From the NCBI GenBank assembly GCA_965223095.1, contig OZ244979.1, forward strand, positions 186,001-250,000: a stretch of 64,000 nucleotides of DNA, written 5' to 3'. This document shows, in pieces, positions 16,516 to 25,835 of this stretch. Position numbers and translations under genes: made by a program. Below the pieces are notes generated by a model. That model did not search any database. It saw only the letters and a program-made list of their open reading frames with translations, and had not been told where the DNA came from. Source of the stretch: J054 sp965223095 (GTDB lineage Bacteria > Pseudomonadota > Gammaproteobacteria > Steroidobacterales > GCA-2729495). Position 1 is the stretch's first letter. Each line of letters opens with the position of its first letter.

Positions 16516-16749
16516 ATGGCACTGCAAGATTTTATTCAACAAAAACTGATCCATTACGGGCAAGCAATTCGCGACCATGATGGGGATGCCGAGGATCATG
16601 CCCTCGGCGAGGTCATTTTTTATGCGGCCTTGCGGCGGGCTTTGGCGGGCAAAGCGACACGCCAAGATCTAGGCCTCCTGGATGCTGTCAACGATACTTT
16701 GCAGGAGCTCGGCATCCTGGACGCGCGCAAGACCTTCTATAAAGAGTAG
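16516..16749 (+). CDS. small conserved-looking hypothetical protein
   Basis: 77 residues, soluble and acidic, mostly helical (MALQDFIQQKLIHYGQAI; GEVIFYAALRRALAGKATRQDL). A GGGAG ribosome-binding site lies 8 nt before the ATG and there is good coding character. I do not recognise a family. It is convergent with the large kinase gene; a hairpin begins at its stop codon. Confidence 0.6.
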   Translation: MALQDFIQQKLIHYGQAIRDHDGDAEDHALGEVIFYAALRRALAGKATRQDLGLLDAVNDTLQELGILDARKTFYKE

Positions 16750-16766
16750 TGGTAGCGTCCTACCAC
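16749..16766. terminator. hairpin at the 3' end of the small gene
   Basis: GTGGTAG (16749-16755) and CTACCAC (16760-16766) pair perfectly around CGTC, overlapping the stop codon. No T-tract follows on either strand, so it may be a message-end stabiliser rather than a true intrinsic terminator. Confidence 0.4.
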
Positions 16767-16849
16767 CTACGCCCCTACCCATGGCTGGGCGACGACGCGG
16801 CCTCGCGCCACCAAACTTAAACTAAATAAATGCTAATCCGAAGGGCGGG

Positions 16850-19800
16850 CTAAGCCTTCATCGCGGTAGTCCCGGCCGCTTCTCTGCCAAGCCAGCGCTG
16901 CAATACCGCCGCCAGCTGATCAAGGCTATACGGTTTGCTGAGGTAGTCGTTCATACCGGCGGCCAGACAGGCGCTGCGCGCCTCGTCCGAGGCATGGGCG
17001 GTCAGTCCGATAATAGGTAGCCGCGCATGCTCCGCCCCCGAACTACGAATAAGCCGCGTCGCCTCAAAACCGTCCAGCACCGGCATCTGTGCGTCCATCA
17101 GCACCACGTCGAAGTGCTCGGCCGACAACAGCGTGACAGCCCTGCGCCCGTTCTCGGCAACGCTGACCTGGCAACCCAGCTGTTTTAGGATTCCTTCAGC
17201 AACCGCCTGATTAACAGGGTTATCCTCCGCCACCAGAACCCGGGCATCGATGTTAAGTTTAGGCAATTGTGCCTCTACTTTAGCTTGTGGATTGACCACC
17301 GCGACATTGACACGGGCACGTGCTTCACAAATTAATTCGCGCAAAGCGCGAAACGATACCGGCTTGGGAAGAAAGCGATCATTGCTGCGAATTGCCGTTG
17401 TAACCTCCGCTGTGGTTTCTCGCCGGCCGCTCAGAAAAATCCGGATCAGCGAAGAATCCTTTGGCATCGCCGTTGCTACCGCACTACCCCGGGTCAAGCG
17501 ATCTGCATCAAGCACGACCAGGTCACAGGCACTTCTGCCGCTAATGAAGGCCTCTAGCTCGGCGCTAGAGCTAACGCGGATCGGCACTGCATTAACGGCT
17601 GAAAAGCGCTGATACAAAGCATCTTGCAAGGATCGCACCGGTGTAGCCACCACCACCCGCAGCCCCGCTAAATCCGCATCCATACCGATGCTGGTGTTGT
17701 CCGCACTCGCCGCGAATGGAATTTCGCACCAAAATGTGGAACCTATGCCCGGCTTGCTGTTTACACCGATTTCTCCCGACATTAATTCCACCAAATGCCG
17801 GCAAATTGACAAGCCCAGTCCCGTGCCACCGAATTCCCGCGACGTTGACTCGTCGGCTTGGCTGAAGGCTTCAAAAATGCGCTCCATCGCGTCATGATCA
17901 ATACCAACGCCACTATCGCAGATTTCAAAACGTATGCAGATTTGCTCCTGATCCATGAGCGCAAGCTCGGCACGCAAAACGATCTCCCCTTCGCTGGTAA
18001 ACTTGAGCGCGTTACCTAATAGATTCATGAAGATCTGACGCAAACGCAGCGGATCACCCACGAGTGTGCGCGGAATATCCGGGGCAATTGCACTGACAAG
18101 TTCGACGCCCTTCTTATTCGCCAATGGCGCCAACAAACCAAGGCAGTCATCTGCTAGCGCCTCGAGATCTAAGTTCGTTTCTTCGAGCTCCAGACGACCT
18201 GATTCAATCTTGGACAAATCAAGAATGTCGTTGATTATTTGCAATAAACCTTGCGCCGAGCGTGCTACGGTTTTCGTATATTGACGCTGCTGAGTATTCA
18301 GATCCGTCATTGACAGCAATTCCGTCATCCCGATCACGCCGTTCATGGGCGTGCGGATTTCGTGGCTCATGCGAGCCAAGAAATTACTCTTGGCCGCACT
18401 GGCTTCGGCAAGCTGCACATTACGCGTTGCCAGTTCTGAGGTACGGTCCTCAACTTCCTTTTCAAGACGCCGGGCGTAGGCGAGAGCCGCGCGCCGACGG
18501 CGAGCTTGGAAGTAAATGGCAGTGAGGATTAGCAACAATGCCAGCGTCGCGTAGGCGAGGTAGGCCCAGTTGCTCGCCCATGGCGCGGGCCGGACTAGCA
18601 GCGGCAATTCCAAGGCGGCGGGCGTCCAAACCGAATCGGACGAAGCCGCGCGAACACGTAACAAATATTCGCCGGCATCTAGATTGGTAAAATCTATTTG
18701 GCGTCGATTACCCAATCGAACCCATCGGTCATCAAAACCTTCCAACTGATACATGTATTGATTTTTCTTCGGATTCGCATAGTCCGTTACCGCAAATCCG
18801 AGAGACAGCATGCTGTCGCCATAGTCCAACTCAATTTTCTCGGGCGCGACCCCGGCTTGGCCGCTTAACAGATCGCGATCTAGGACGGACAGGCCAGTTA
18901 ATAGCACGCGGGGCTGATGGCTACCCTCTTTGACCTGCTGAGGATCGAAGTCGTTGTAGCCATTAATACCGCCGAATAGTAACCAACCATCACGCGTGCG
19001 ATGATGAGCGCCAAAGTTGTACTCTTGGTCCTGCGCGCCATGGCTAGTATGGAAAGTTTTTGTGACACGGCCGGCAATATCGAAGCGAACAAGACCGGAA
19101 TTCGTGCTCAGCCAAAGATTGCCATCATCGTCCTCTTCAATACCGTAGATGACAGCATTGGGTAGCCCGTCCGCAGCACCGATGTTGGAAAATTTGATGC
19201 TTTCGGGCTGCAAAGACGAACCAACGACTCGATCCAAACCACCACCCGCTGTGCCCACCCAAAGCTGATCCTGCTGATCGACGTGCAAGGCGTATACGGA
19301 GTTGGCTGCCAGCGAGTCACCGCGACTCACATCGGATTGATAGCGCGCGAGGAGCCCTCGGCGAGGGTCTATCAGCAGCAGGCCATCGCCTTCCGTTCCC
19401 ACCCAAACATAAGCATTGCTGTCTTCCACGAAGCTGGTTGCGCGGATGTTGGCGAGCCATCGATGTTGGCCGCTAGTATCGCGAACGCGACGAATTTCAT
19501 CGACTTGCGGATCGAACAGACCAACGCCCCCGCCGTAAGTACCGATCCAGATGCGGCCGGATTGGTCTTCGTACAAACTCATAATACCGTTAGCGGCCAG
19601 GCCCTCATCGGATCGGGCATCGGCGACATAGGTCACCAGTTCGCCCTTGGCGTCCAATCTCGACAGCCCGCCGGACATGGTGCCGATCCATAAATGTTCA
19701 TAGCGGTCGTACAACAGCGCCATGACTCGCTGGCCATCGGGAATTTTCTTGCCGTTCTCGATGAACTCCGTCACATCAACAGCCTCGTCCGTCACAGGAT

Positions 19801-20974
19801 CAACATGCCGAAGGCCATCGTCCATGCTCGCCACCCATCGCGCGCCCCGACTGTCATCGACCAGCGCCGTCACCACCGCATTGTTCTTGAACCAACTGGG
19901 ACGTTTGTGACCCAAGGACCAACTGCGCGGATTCCAACGATCAACGCCACCGCTGCGCATGCCAATCCATAGCAATCCACTTCGATCCTGCGCAATCGAC
20001 ATAACAAAATCATCCGCCAGGCTGCGGCTCTGGGCAGGCTTATGCTGGTAACGCTGAAAATTTCCGGTGCGTCTATCCAACAGATTCAGGCCATCTTCGG
20101 TACCAATCCAAAGACGCTTCTCGTTATCTTCAAAAATAGTCCGCACGGCATCGCTACTGATGGAATTCGGATCATCGGCCGCGTGCCGGTAGCTGGTAAT
20201 CTCTCCAGTAACCGGGTCTAAGCGATGTGCGCCCGCGCCGAAGCTGCCAATCCAGATATGTCCGCGACTGTCTTGGGCGAGCGCCAACACACTGCGCGCC
20301 TCATCCTGGGCATCGGGAATAACAAAGTGATCAAACACATCGCCTGAACCAGAATAGCGATCCAAACCGGCGGCGCTGCCAATCCATAAGGAACCATCCC
20401 GATCTTCCAACAAAGAAAATAGTTGATTGCTTGATAGAGATTCCGGCCTGGCTCGATCATGCGCAAATCTTTCCCAGCGCCCCGTCGATGCGTCGAAGCG
20501 GTTCAAACCACCATCTAGGGTGGCGACCCAGATTCTTTCTTGACCATCAATGAGCAAATTACGAACGGTATCGCTGGATAAACTCGACGGGTCATCGTCG
20601 CGATAGCGATGAGTATGAAAACGATCGGTATTGCGATCCCAAACGGCGATCCCGCCGCCTTCTGTCGCCAGCCAAATACTACCCGCCGAATCTTCATCCA
20701 TCGCCCAGACAAGATCGCTGGCCAGGCCCTTGGCCCGCCCACGCTCGCGGCTGTAGCGACGTATTTCATAGCCGTCGTAACGATTGAGGCCGCTTTCGGT
20801 ACCCAGCCAGATATAGCCCTGGGAATCTTGAAAAATCGACAGCACGGTGGCTTGGGAGAGACCGTCTTCTGCCGTCAGATGCGTAAAAACCATCGGCGGG
20901 CGATCAGCGTGGCCGTGCACGAAAACCAAACAAAAAATCAGTGCGAATGAAATCCGCAGCAAGGTTTTTCTCAT
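16850..20974 (-). CDS. hybrid two-component sensor kinase with two-component-regulator propeller
   Basis: 1374 residues. Domains in order: signal peptide (ISFALIFCLVFVHGHA); about a dozen Reg_prop blades with repeated W[IVL]G[TS] motifs (residues ~30-720); a Y_Y_Y domain (YQLEGFDDRWVRLGNR); one transmembrane helix (LAYATLALLLILTAIYF); HisKA with the phospho-His in FLARMSHEIRTPMNG; HATPase with N, G1 (CDSGVGID) and G2 (GGTGLGLS) boxes; a divergent receiver-like segment without clear phospho-Asp; and a C-terminal receiver with VVLMDAQMPVLDG. Known relatives sense polysaccharide fragments in the periplasm, mainly in Bacteroidetes; the ligand here is unknown. The ATG at 20974 is chosen because the signal peptide starts there. 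It follows the S8 protease gene by 62 bp, probably in one operon. Confidence 0.92.
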   Translation of the reverse strand: MRKTLLRISFALIFCLVFVHGHADRPPMVFTHLTAEDGLSQATVLSIFQDSQGYIWLGTESGLNRYDGYEIRRYSRERGRAKGLASDLVWAMDEDSAGSIWLATEGGGIAVWDRNTDRFHTHRYRDDDPSSLSSDTVRNLLIDGQERIWVATLDGGLNRFDASTGRWERFAHDRARPESLSSNQLFSLLEDRDGSLWIGSAAGLDRYSGSGDVFDHFVIPDAQDEARSVLALAQDSRGHIWIGSFGAGAHRLDPVTGEITSYRHAADDPNSISSDAVRTIFEDNEKRLWIGTEDGLNLLDRRTGNFQRYQHKPAQSRSLADDFVMSIAQDRSGLLWIGMRSGGVDRWNPRSWSLGHKRPSWFKNNAVVTALVDDSRGARWVASMDDGLRHVDPVTDEAVDVTEFIENGKKIPDGQRVMALLYDRYEHLWIGTMSGGLSRLDAKGELVTYVADARSDEGLAANGIMSLYEDQSGRIWIGTYGGGVGLFDPQVDEIRRVRDTSGQHRWLANIRATSFVEDSNAYVWVGTEGDGLLLIDPRRGLLARYQSDVSRGDSLAANSVYALHVDQQDQLWVGTAGGGLDRVVGSSLQPESIKFSNIGAADGLPNAVIYGIEEDDDGNLWLSTNSGLVRFDIAGRVTKTFHTSHGAQDQEYNFGAHHRTRDGWLLFGGINGYNDFDPQQVKEGSHQPRVLLTGLSVLDRDLLSGQAGVAPEKIELDYGDSMLSLGFAVTDYANPKKNQYMYQLEGFDDRWVRLGNRRQIDFTNLDAGEYLLRVRAASSDSVWTPAALELPLLVRPAPWASNWAYLAYATLALLLILTAIYFQARRRRAALAYARRLEKEVEDRTSELATRNVQLAEASAAKSNFLARMSHEIRTPMNGVIGMTELLSMTDLNTQQRQYTKTVARSAQGLLQIINDILDLSKIESGRLELEETNLDLEALADDCLGLLAPLANKKGVELVSAIAPDIPRTLVGDPLRLRQIFMNLLGNALKFTSEGEIVLRAELALMDQEQICIRFEICDSGVGIDHDAMERIFEAFSQADESTSREFGGTGLGLSICRHLVELMSGEIGVNSKPGIGSTFWCEIPFAASADNTSIGMDADLAGLRVVVATPVRSLQDALYQRFSAVNAVPIRVSSSAELEAFISGRSACDLVVLDADRLTRGSAVATAMPKDSSLIRIFLSGRRETTAEVTTAIRSNDRFLPKPVSFRALRELICEARARVNVAVVNPQAKVEAQLPKLNIDARVLVAEDNPVNQAVAEGILKQLGCQVSVAENGRRAVTLLSAEHFDVVLMDAQMPVLDGFEATRLIRSSGAEHARLPIIGLTAHASDEARSACLAAGMNDYLSKPYSLDQLAAVLQRWLGREAAGTTAMKA

Positions 20975-21036
20975 CGACTTGGCCTGCCTGTTGTTAGCGC
21001 CCGCTTCAAAACCTGTCTCGTCTAGAAAGTGCTTGC

Positions 21037-22788
21037 CTACTCGTGATCGACCCATCGATTGATTGCAACGACCTCGGCCAAACCGGAACTGAACATCTGG
21101 CCTTCTTCCCAAGAAACCGAGCGTGACCACATGCGACCGCGGCTCCATAGGCGGCCCGAGGCCCAAAGCTCGCTGCGGCTCCACAAACGACCATCACTCC
21201 AAAGGTAGCCGCCGTTCCAGGCGTAACTTCCATTCCAGCTCAATTCGTCATCAGCGATGCGGTTGCCGTCGGGATCTTCCAGATAAAAATTTCCCTCTTC
21301 GTCGACATTGGCGGGACCGCCATAGTGCGCCCGGCCCCGCAGGTCGTTATCTATGTCTAGGCCCTGATTTGCGCAGTGGCTTGCCGTGCTGTCGGCGGCA
21401 TCGACCGCACTCACCATGCCAGCGCCCTGCTGAAATACGCTATACGCAAGCTGTCCACTGGAATCGACGGCAGCCCTAGCCGTGGCCATCAACCTGCATT
21501 TAACCTCATCGGGGCTTAGCTCGGGATTTTGTTCCAAAATTAGCGCGACGATACCACTGACGATGGCAGTAGCCTGAGACGTACCAGACATTTTGAACTG
21601 CCGTTCACTGTCCAACATGGAGTCCGGATGTTGGCTGGGAATCCAGGCGTCAAAGGGCATGGACCCAGCAATGTGCCCCCCCGGAGCAACAACTTCTGGT
21701 TTGACGAACCCGGCGTGAGTGGGACCACTGGATGAAAAAGAGGCCAGCACGTCGTCACTGGCATCGGTGGGCGTGTAGTTGTCACTCATCGCACCCACGG
21801 TGATGACGTAGGGCACATTGCCGGGCACACCAATGGTCATTGGGTTCGGCCCATCATTGCCGGCGGCAGCGACGACGACAATACCCGCTTGCCATGCGGC
21901 CATCACCGCCTGATTCAACGGATCGTCCCAATAGTATGACTGCGGTGGCGCGCTGAAAGACAAATTCAGTACGCGGATATTCAGCTTCTTACGATTTTTT
22001 ACAACAAAATCCAGAGCGGCAATGGTATCGATGTACGTACTGCTGCCATCGTATCTGAAAGATCTCACGACGCCGATCTCGGCCCCAGGGGCAATGCCCT
22101 CGCTAATCATGTTGGTGGCCAGTTTGTTACTGCCAATGATGCTGGCTACGTGAGTACCATGACCATTGGGATCATCGACCACAGACTCGCCGGTAGTGTC
22201 CACCCGAAACGCAGGTGTTTTGCTCAAGACTGTATCCGCTTCCCACCATAAACCCGTATCGATAACGGCAACCGTCACGCCCGCACCCCGAATACCGCGC
22301 TTATGCAACTCGGGCACACCCACTAAAGACGGGTGTTCATAGTCAATCCGGTCCATCAGACTGCGCTGAATCTCTTCGAATTCTAATGAACCGTCCGGTG
22401 CAGTTGTACGACTAAATTCTTCGGTCAACTCCCCACCATTGTCGGTCTCCCCCGTGCTTGACCGTTTGGTTCGCTTACTAATCTTCACCTGGCTGTCTTG
22501 ATACAAGCGCAGGCTTTTATCAGTTTCGATCAAAGCGGCTTGCACTGACGACAACTGCGCACCAACCGCACTAATGATGGGAAGTTCCTTCAAAATTGTC
22601 CCGCCGACCTGGCGAACCGCCTCGGCAGCGAGGTGCAGATCATCAGCCTGGACCAAATATCGTTGCTGGGACAGCGCCGCCGCCTGTGGCACCGGTTGTG
22701 GCGAGTAACCAGTAAGCGCGATGGCGCCAACAAGGCTGATGCCAAAACCAAGGATTAAGCTTAAAAATTTATTTTCACGCGTCTTCAT
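21037..22788 (-). CDS. secreted subtilisin-family (S8) serine protease with Trp hexapeptide tail
   Basis: 583 residues. The N-terminal hydrophobic helix (LILGFGISLVGAIALTGY) is a signal or anchor, followed by an I9-like propeptide region. The catalytic triad is intact: Asp in VAVIDTGLW, His in NGHGTHVASIIG, Ser in MSGTSQATAIVSG; the oxyanion Asn is in AAAGNDGPNP. After the catalytic domain, residues near 517-560 carry eight tryptophans spaced exactly six residues apart. The ATG at 22788 is chosen because GAGGG lies 7 nt upstream. A perfect CRP-type palindrome is 115 bp upstream. The kinase follows in the same orientation, so protease and sensor may act on the same extracellular signal; that is inference. 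Confidence 0.92.
   Translation of the reverse strand: MKTRENKFLSLILGFGISLVGAIALTGYSPQPVPQAAALSQQRYLVQADDLHLAAEAVRQVGGTILKELPIISAVGAQLSSVQAALIETDKSLRLYQDSQVKISKRTKRSSTGETDNGGELTEEFSRTTAPDGSLEFEEIQRSLMDRIDYEHPSLVGVPELHKRGIRGAGVTVAVIDTGLWWEADTVLSKTPAFRVDTTGESVVDDPNGHGTHVASIIGSNKLATNMISEGIAPGAEIGVVRSFRYDGSSTYIDTIAALDFVVKNRKKLNIRVLNLSFSAPPQSYYWDDPLNQAVMAAWQAGIVVVAAAGNDGPNPMTIGVPGNVPYVITVGAMSDNYTPTDASDDVLASFSSSGPTHAGFVKPEVVAPGGHIAGSMPFDAWIPSQHPDSMLDSERQFKMSGTSQATAIVSGIVALILEQNPELSPDEVKCRLMATARAAVDSSGQLAYSVFQQGAGMVSAVDAADSTASHCANQGLDIDNDLRGRAHYGGPANVDEEGNFYLEDPDGNRIADDELSWNGSYAWNGGYLWSDGRLWSRSELWASGRLWSRGRMWSRSVSWEEGQMFSSGLAEVVAINRWVDHE
21109..21237 (-). repeat. in-frame 18-bp tandem repeat encoding W-x5 hexapeptides
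   Basis: Seven consecutive hexapeptides plus a final Trp: WNGSYA, WNGGYL, WSDGRL, WSRSEL, WASGRL, WSRGRM, WSRSVS, W. Position 4 is always Gly or Ser and position 6 is usually Leu, Met or Ala. Regular Trp spacing suggests a stacked beta structure, perhaps for binding carbohydrate, cell surface or a partner. Confidence 0.85.
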
Positions 22789-22902
22789 CACGCTGCCCTC
22801 TATAAAATTCGCGGGCATTTACGCCCGGCCTTATGGGGTCCTATCTGACCACGTTCGCTTCAGAACAGCGGCGAACAGCGCGGCTAGGAGCAGCAAGATT
22901 TT

Positions 22903-22918
22903 TGTGACTTAGATCACA
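22903..22918. promoter_or_regulatory. CRP-type binding palindrome upstream of the S8 protease
   Basis: TGTGA-CTTAGA-TCACA with AT-rich flanks (TTTT before, TAATA after) is the closest match in the window to the full CRP consensus. It lies 115 bp upstream of the protease ATG and just after the stop of the upstream gene, so it probably serves the protease-kinase operon. Confidence 0.7.
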
Positions 22919-22929
22919 TAATAGACGCG

Positions 22930-25020
22930 TTAAATTGCCCGTTTGATGGCCTGAGCCTCGGCCACATAGCGCTCAAAGTCACCGGCTGATAAGGGCTGGC
23001 AGACATGGAAGCCTTGCGCTTGATCACAGCCAGCTCGTCGGGCAAATTCGAACTCTTCCGCGCTTTCGATGCTTTTAGCGATTAGGCTGGCGTGACGCGC
23101 TTGAGCAATAGATCCAGCCAATCGATATATATCAGATTGATCATCGATCTTGCGGCCGCTTTGCCGACCATGGTTCACCTTAAAGCCGTCGATTTTTAGC
23201 CGGCGCAGGATCGCGAGACTGGCATTGCCCTCACCGAAATCATCGATGATTAGACCGACGCCCGCCGCGCGTAGCTCTAAAAGCTGACGCGTTACCGATT
23301 CATTGATATCCAAACAAGCCTCGGGCACTTCGATTTCGATCCAGCTAGGATCAACGCCGAACTCAAAAATGGCTTCGGCCAGATTATGCGAAAAGTTGCA
23401 TCCCAGCTGTGCGGCATCGATATTGACTGAAATGGGTACTCTGACCCCTAATCGTTCCGACCATACGGACACTTGCCGCAGGGCTTCCCGCAGAGACCAA
23501 TCCGTCACCGTAGCCGCCAGTCCCACGGTCTCAGCCATATCCAGTAGCTCGGCGGCAACAATTGGGCCCCGCAAGGGATCATGCCAGCGCAGCAAAGCCT
23601 CGGCCCCGAGCACCTGGCCTGTGGCAACACAAACGCGCGGCTGATAATAGAGCGACAACTGTTGTGCTGCTAATGCATGTTCTAGCTCACCGGCTAAATC
23701 CGCGCGCACATGCGCCGGCATGGCCAGGTCGGCGCCCAACAATCTTGGTTCCGACGCACGCTGCGCCCGCGCTTCGCCCGCGGCCAAGATGGCCAGGCGA
23801 ATCAAATTCGCCACGTCCTGTGAATCGTCAGGAAAACGTGCCAAGCCGATTCGCGGGGTTAGAGAAATAAGCGCCTTCTCGTCACGGCTCGCCCTGGCGC
23901 AGGCCGCGCGAATTCTCTCTACAACCGCGGCCGTTGCCTCGGAACTGGATAAATCGTTGAGCAACAGTAAAAAATAGACGCTATCCAGGCTTGCGATCGG
24001 ACTAACATCGCCCTTTGGTAGGTCATAACGCACCAAAGAATCTCCGCTACGCAACTGCGTCGCCAGGCGCTCAGCGATGGCCCGTAAAGCTCGCGTTGTC
24101 TCGCTGTCCTGGTGGTCGGGTGCCGTTAGCTCGTCGAAGGTAATGCATAAGAGCGTCAAGTGTTGCGAACGCAATTGCGCATCTGCCAGCGCGGCTTTTG
24201 CCGTGCGCTCAAACAAGTGTCTGTTTGGCAGCCCGGTGGCCGAGTCAAGATAGGCCAATCGGTAAAGCTCAAGCTCGGAACTGCGCTGCGCAGCTAAAGT
24301 GGTCACAACGATACTGACTCGATCCCGTCCCGCCGCCGCGACGTTCGCTTCTTTATCATCAAAGCAAATATTGGCCGGCTCGCGAGACTTTAGAACTTTA
24401 CGCAGGCAAACCATCAAGGCGTCCGCAAAATCAGGACTCAGGCAATCGCGTAGCAACTGAGCACCGGTGGCAGTCGTCGCCGCTGCGGAATCCGCAGCGC
24501 TGTCTGACAAGACTTCACCCCGACGAGACACCATCAAGTGGCGTTCGGTTTTTTGTCCATCTACCGAAGCACGCGTAGCCGCCGCATGGGCCGCCAGCCA
24601 ACCCCGGATCCGGTGACGAAACAGGGTCCAATTGACAGGTTTGATCAAATAGTCGCTGGCGCCTGCGTCAAAGCCGGTCGCTATTTCCTCGTCACTGTCG
24701 CAACTGGTCACTACGATAATGGGTGGGCAGCTGTCGCCCAGTTGTTGGCTGATTTTTCGACAGGCCTCAAGCCCGGAGATACCCGGCATCATCACATCGA
24801 GAAAAATAATGTCCGGCCGATCTTCCCCAGCCTGCCGAATGGCCTCGCCGCCATCATGGGCCACCGTCACGGCGTAACCCGCGTCACTCAGGGCTTGGCT
24901 CATCAACACACACTGCGCCGGATCATCATCGGCCAGCAGCGCCTTGGGCTTTGATGCAGCTGCCGGTGTTGTATCCAATGATGCCGAGGATTGGTGCCGC
25001 CGGCTTTTCGAGCTTTCCAT
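22930..25020 (-). CDS. REC-GGDEF-EAL response regulator with degenerate catalytic motifs
   Basis: 696 residues. The receiver domain is intact (LADDDP acidic pocket, phospho-Asp in IIFLDVMMPG, Thr in VVTSCD, Lys in YLIKPV). The GGDEF domain begins DSATGLPNRHLFE, but the active-site position reads ASLDSVYF instead of GGDEF, so no cyclase activity is expected. The EAL domain keeps EALLRW, SVNID, DDFGEG and the final QGF. However, the KID motif is KVN and the AEGVE motif is AKSIE, losing acidic metal-binding or catalytic residues, so phosphodiesterase activity is doubtful. It may bind c-di-GMP or act through protein contacts. A soluble protein in the same orientation as the protease-kinase pair, which it precedes. 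Confidence 0.88.
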   Translation of the reverse strand: MESSKSRRHQSSASLDTTPAAASKPKALLADDDPAQCVLMSQALSDAGYAVTVAHDGGEAIRQAGEDRPDIIFLDVMMPGISGLEACRKISQQLGDSCPPIIVVTSCDSDEEIATGFDAGASDYLIKPVNWTLFRHRIRGWLAAHAAATRASVDGQKTERHLMVSRRGEVLSDSAADSAAATTATGAQLLRDCLSPDFADALMVCLRKVLKSREPANICFDDKEANVAAAGRDRVSIVVTTLAAQRSSELELYRLAYLDSATGLPNRHLFERTAKAALADAQLRSQHLTLLCITFDELTAPDHQDSETTRALRAIAERLATQLRSGDSLVRYDLPKGDVSPIASLDSVYFLLLLNDLSSSEATAAVVERIRAACARASRDEKALISLTPRIGLARFPDDSQDVANLIRLAILAAGEARAQRASEPRLLGADLAMPAHVRADLAGELEHALAAQQLSLYYQPRVCVATGQVLGAEALLRWHDPLRGPIVAAELLDMAETVGLAATVTDWSLREALRQVSVWSERLGVRVPISVNIDAAQLGCNFSHNLAEAIFEFGVDPSWIEIEVPEACLDINESVTRQLLELRAAGVGLIIDDFGEGNASLAILRRLKIDGFKVNHGRQSGRKIDDQSDIYRLAGSIAQARHASLIAKSIESAEEFEFARRAGCDQAQGFHVCQPLSAGDFERYVAEAQAIKRAI

Positions 25021-25268
25021 GTTAATCGCCCAGAATGTCCAGCCATAGGTCTGGAGTCAGCTTTCCCTTGGCCCGCGGGCCGCTAGCTCCCGCACATTAC
25101 TGTAGGTGTCAGAGCATTGCTTAGAACTGGGTCGCGACTTGGCGACTCGCCCAGTGGATTGAACGCGATTTACGCGCAGTCGCGATCAGCGACGGGTACG
25201 CGTCGTCCCCTCATTCAGGCGCTGCTTATGTCAAAGACTAGACCAGCGGCCTAAGCCCACGCGCCGAG

Positions 25269-25835
25269 CTACGATACTCTCGTCAAGGTATTGCGATCAG
25301 TGTGATGAAAGGTCTGGCCGAGGGGTTTGAAGCTCAGCACCGTGTCTTCGACATAGCTAAAGCTGCCGTCCGCATGCATAGTGACGGTCACTTCATAAGC
25401 ATCGGTATTGGCGGAGGCCAGCAAGAATGGATTGGACAAGGCACCGTAAGTGGCGGATCCGCCCTCGGCCGTCAGTCTAAATTCCCGCGCCTGGGCAGCT
25501 ACATTGCCACCGGCCATGACGGCCACGCCTCGCGGCACGAGAAAGGCACGCATCACCTGTCCATTGACGGCATCCCACAACCAATAGCCCAGCTCTTCGT
25601 GGAATGATTCTTGCTCACCTAGCCGCCACGCTGTCGTTGAGTACCGTAGCCCGTATAAGACCTGCTCTCGATTATTCACCGGACCAAAAGGTTCCAAAAC
25701 AAGATGTTCGCGAAAGTGGGATTCCACGGATCCATTGGGCGTCGGCGCGATATCGACACCCGTGTCGCCCTGCCAAACACCCGCCAAGGGGCCCAGCGGG
25801 CCTAGATTTGAAATTAGCTCATCCGTCGTCGACAT
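25269..25835 (-). CDS. FABP-like / nitrobindin-type heme-binding beta-barrel protein
   Basis: 188 residues from the ATG at 25835, which has AGGAG 6 nt upstream (the frame is open further, but this signal decides). LGPLAGVWQGDTGVDIAP opens the barrel; EQVLYGLRYSTTAWR, FHEELGYWLWD and QVMRAFLVPRGVAVMAGG fit the THAP4/nitrobindin-like heme-binding beta-barrel family. Some members bind ferric haem and react with NO or peroxynitrite; for this subgroup the role is not established. No signal peptide. It stands alone. Confidence 0.72.
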   Translation of the reverse strand: MSTTDELISNLGPLGPLAGVWQGDTGVDIAPTPNGSVESHFREHLVLEPFGPVNNREQVLYGLRYSTTAWRLGEQESFHEELGYWLWDAVNGQVMRAFLVPRGVAVMAGGNVAAQAREFRLTAEGGSATYGALSNPFLLASANTDAYEVTVTMHADGSFSYVEDTVLSFKPLGQTFHHTDRNTLTRVS

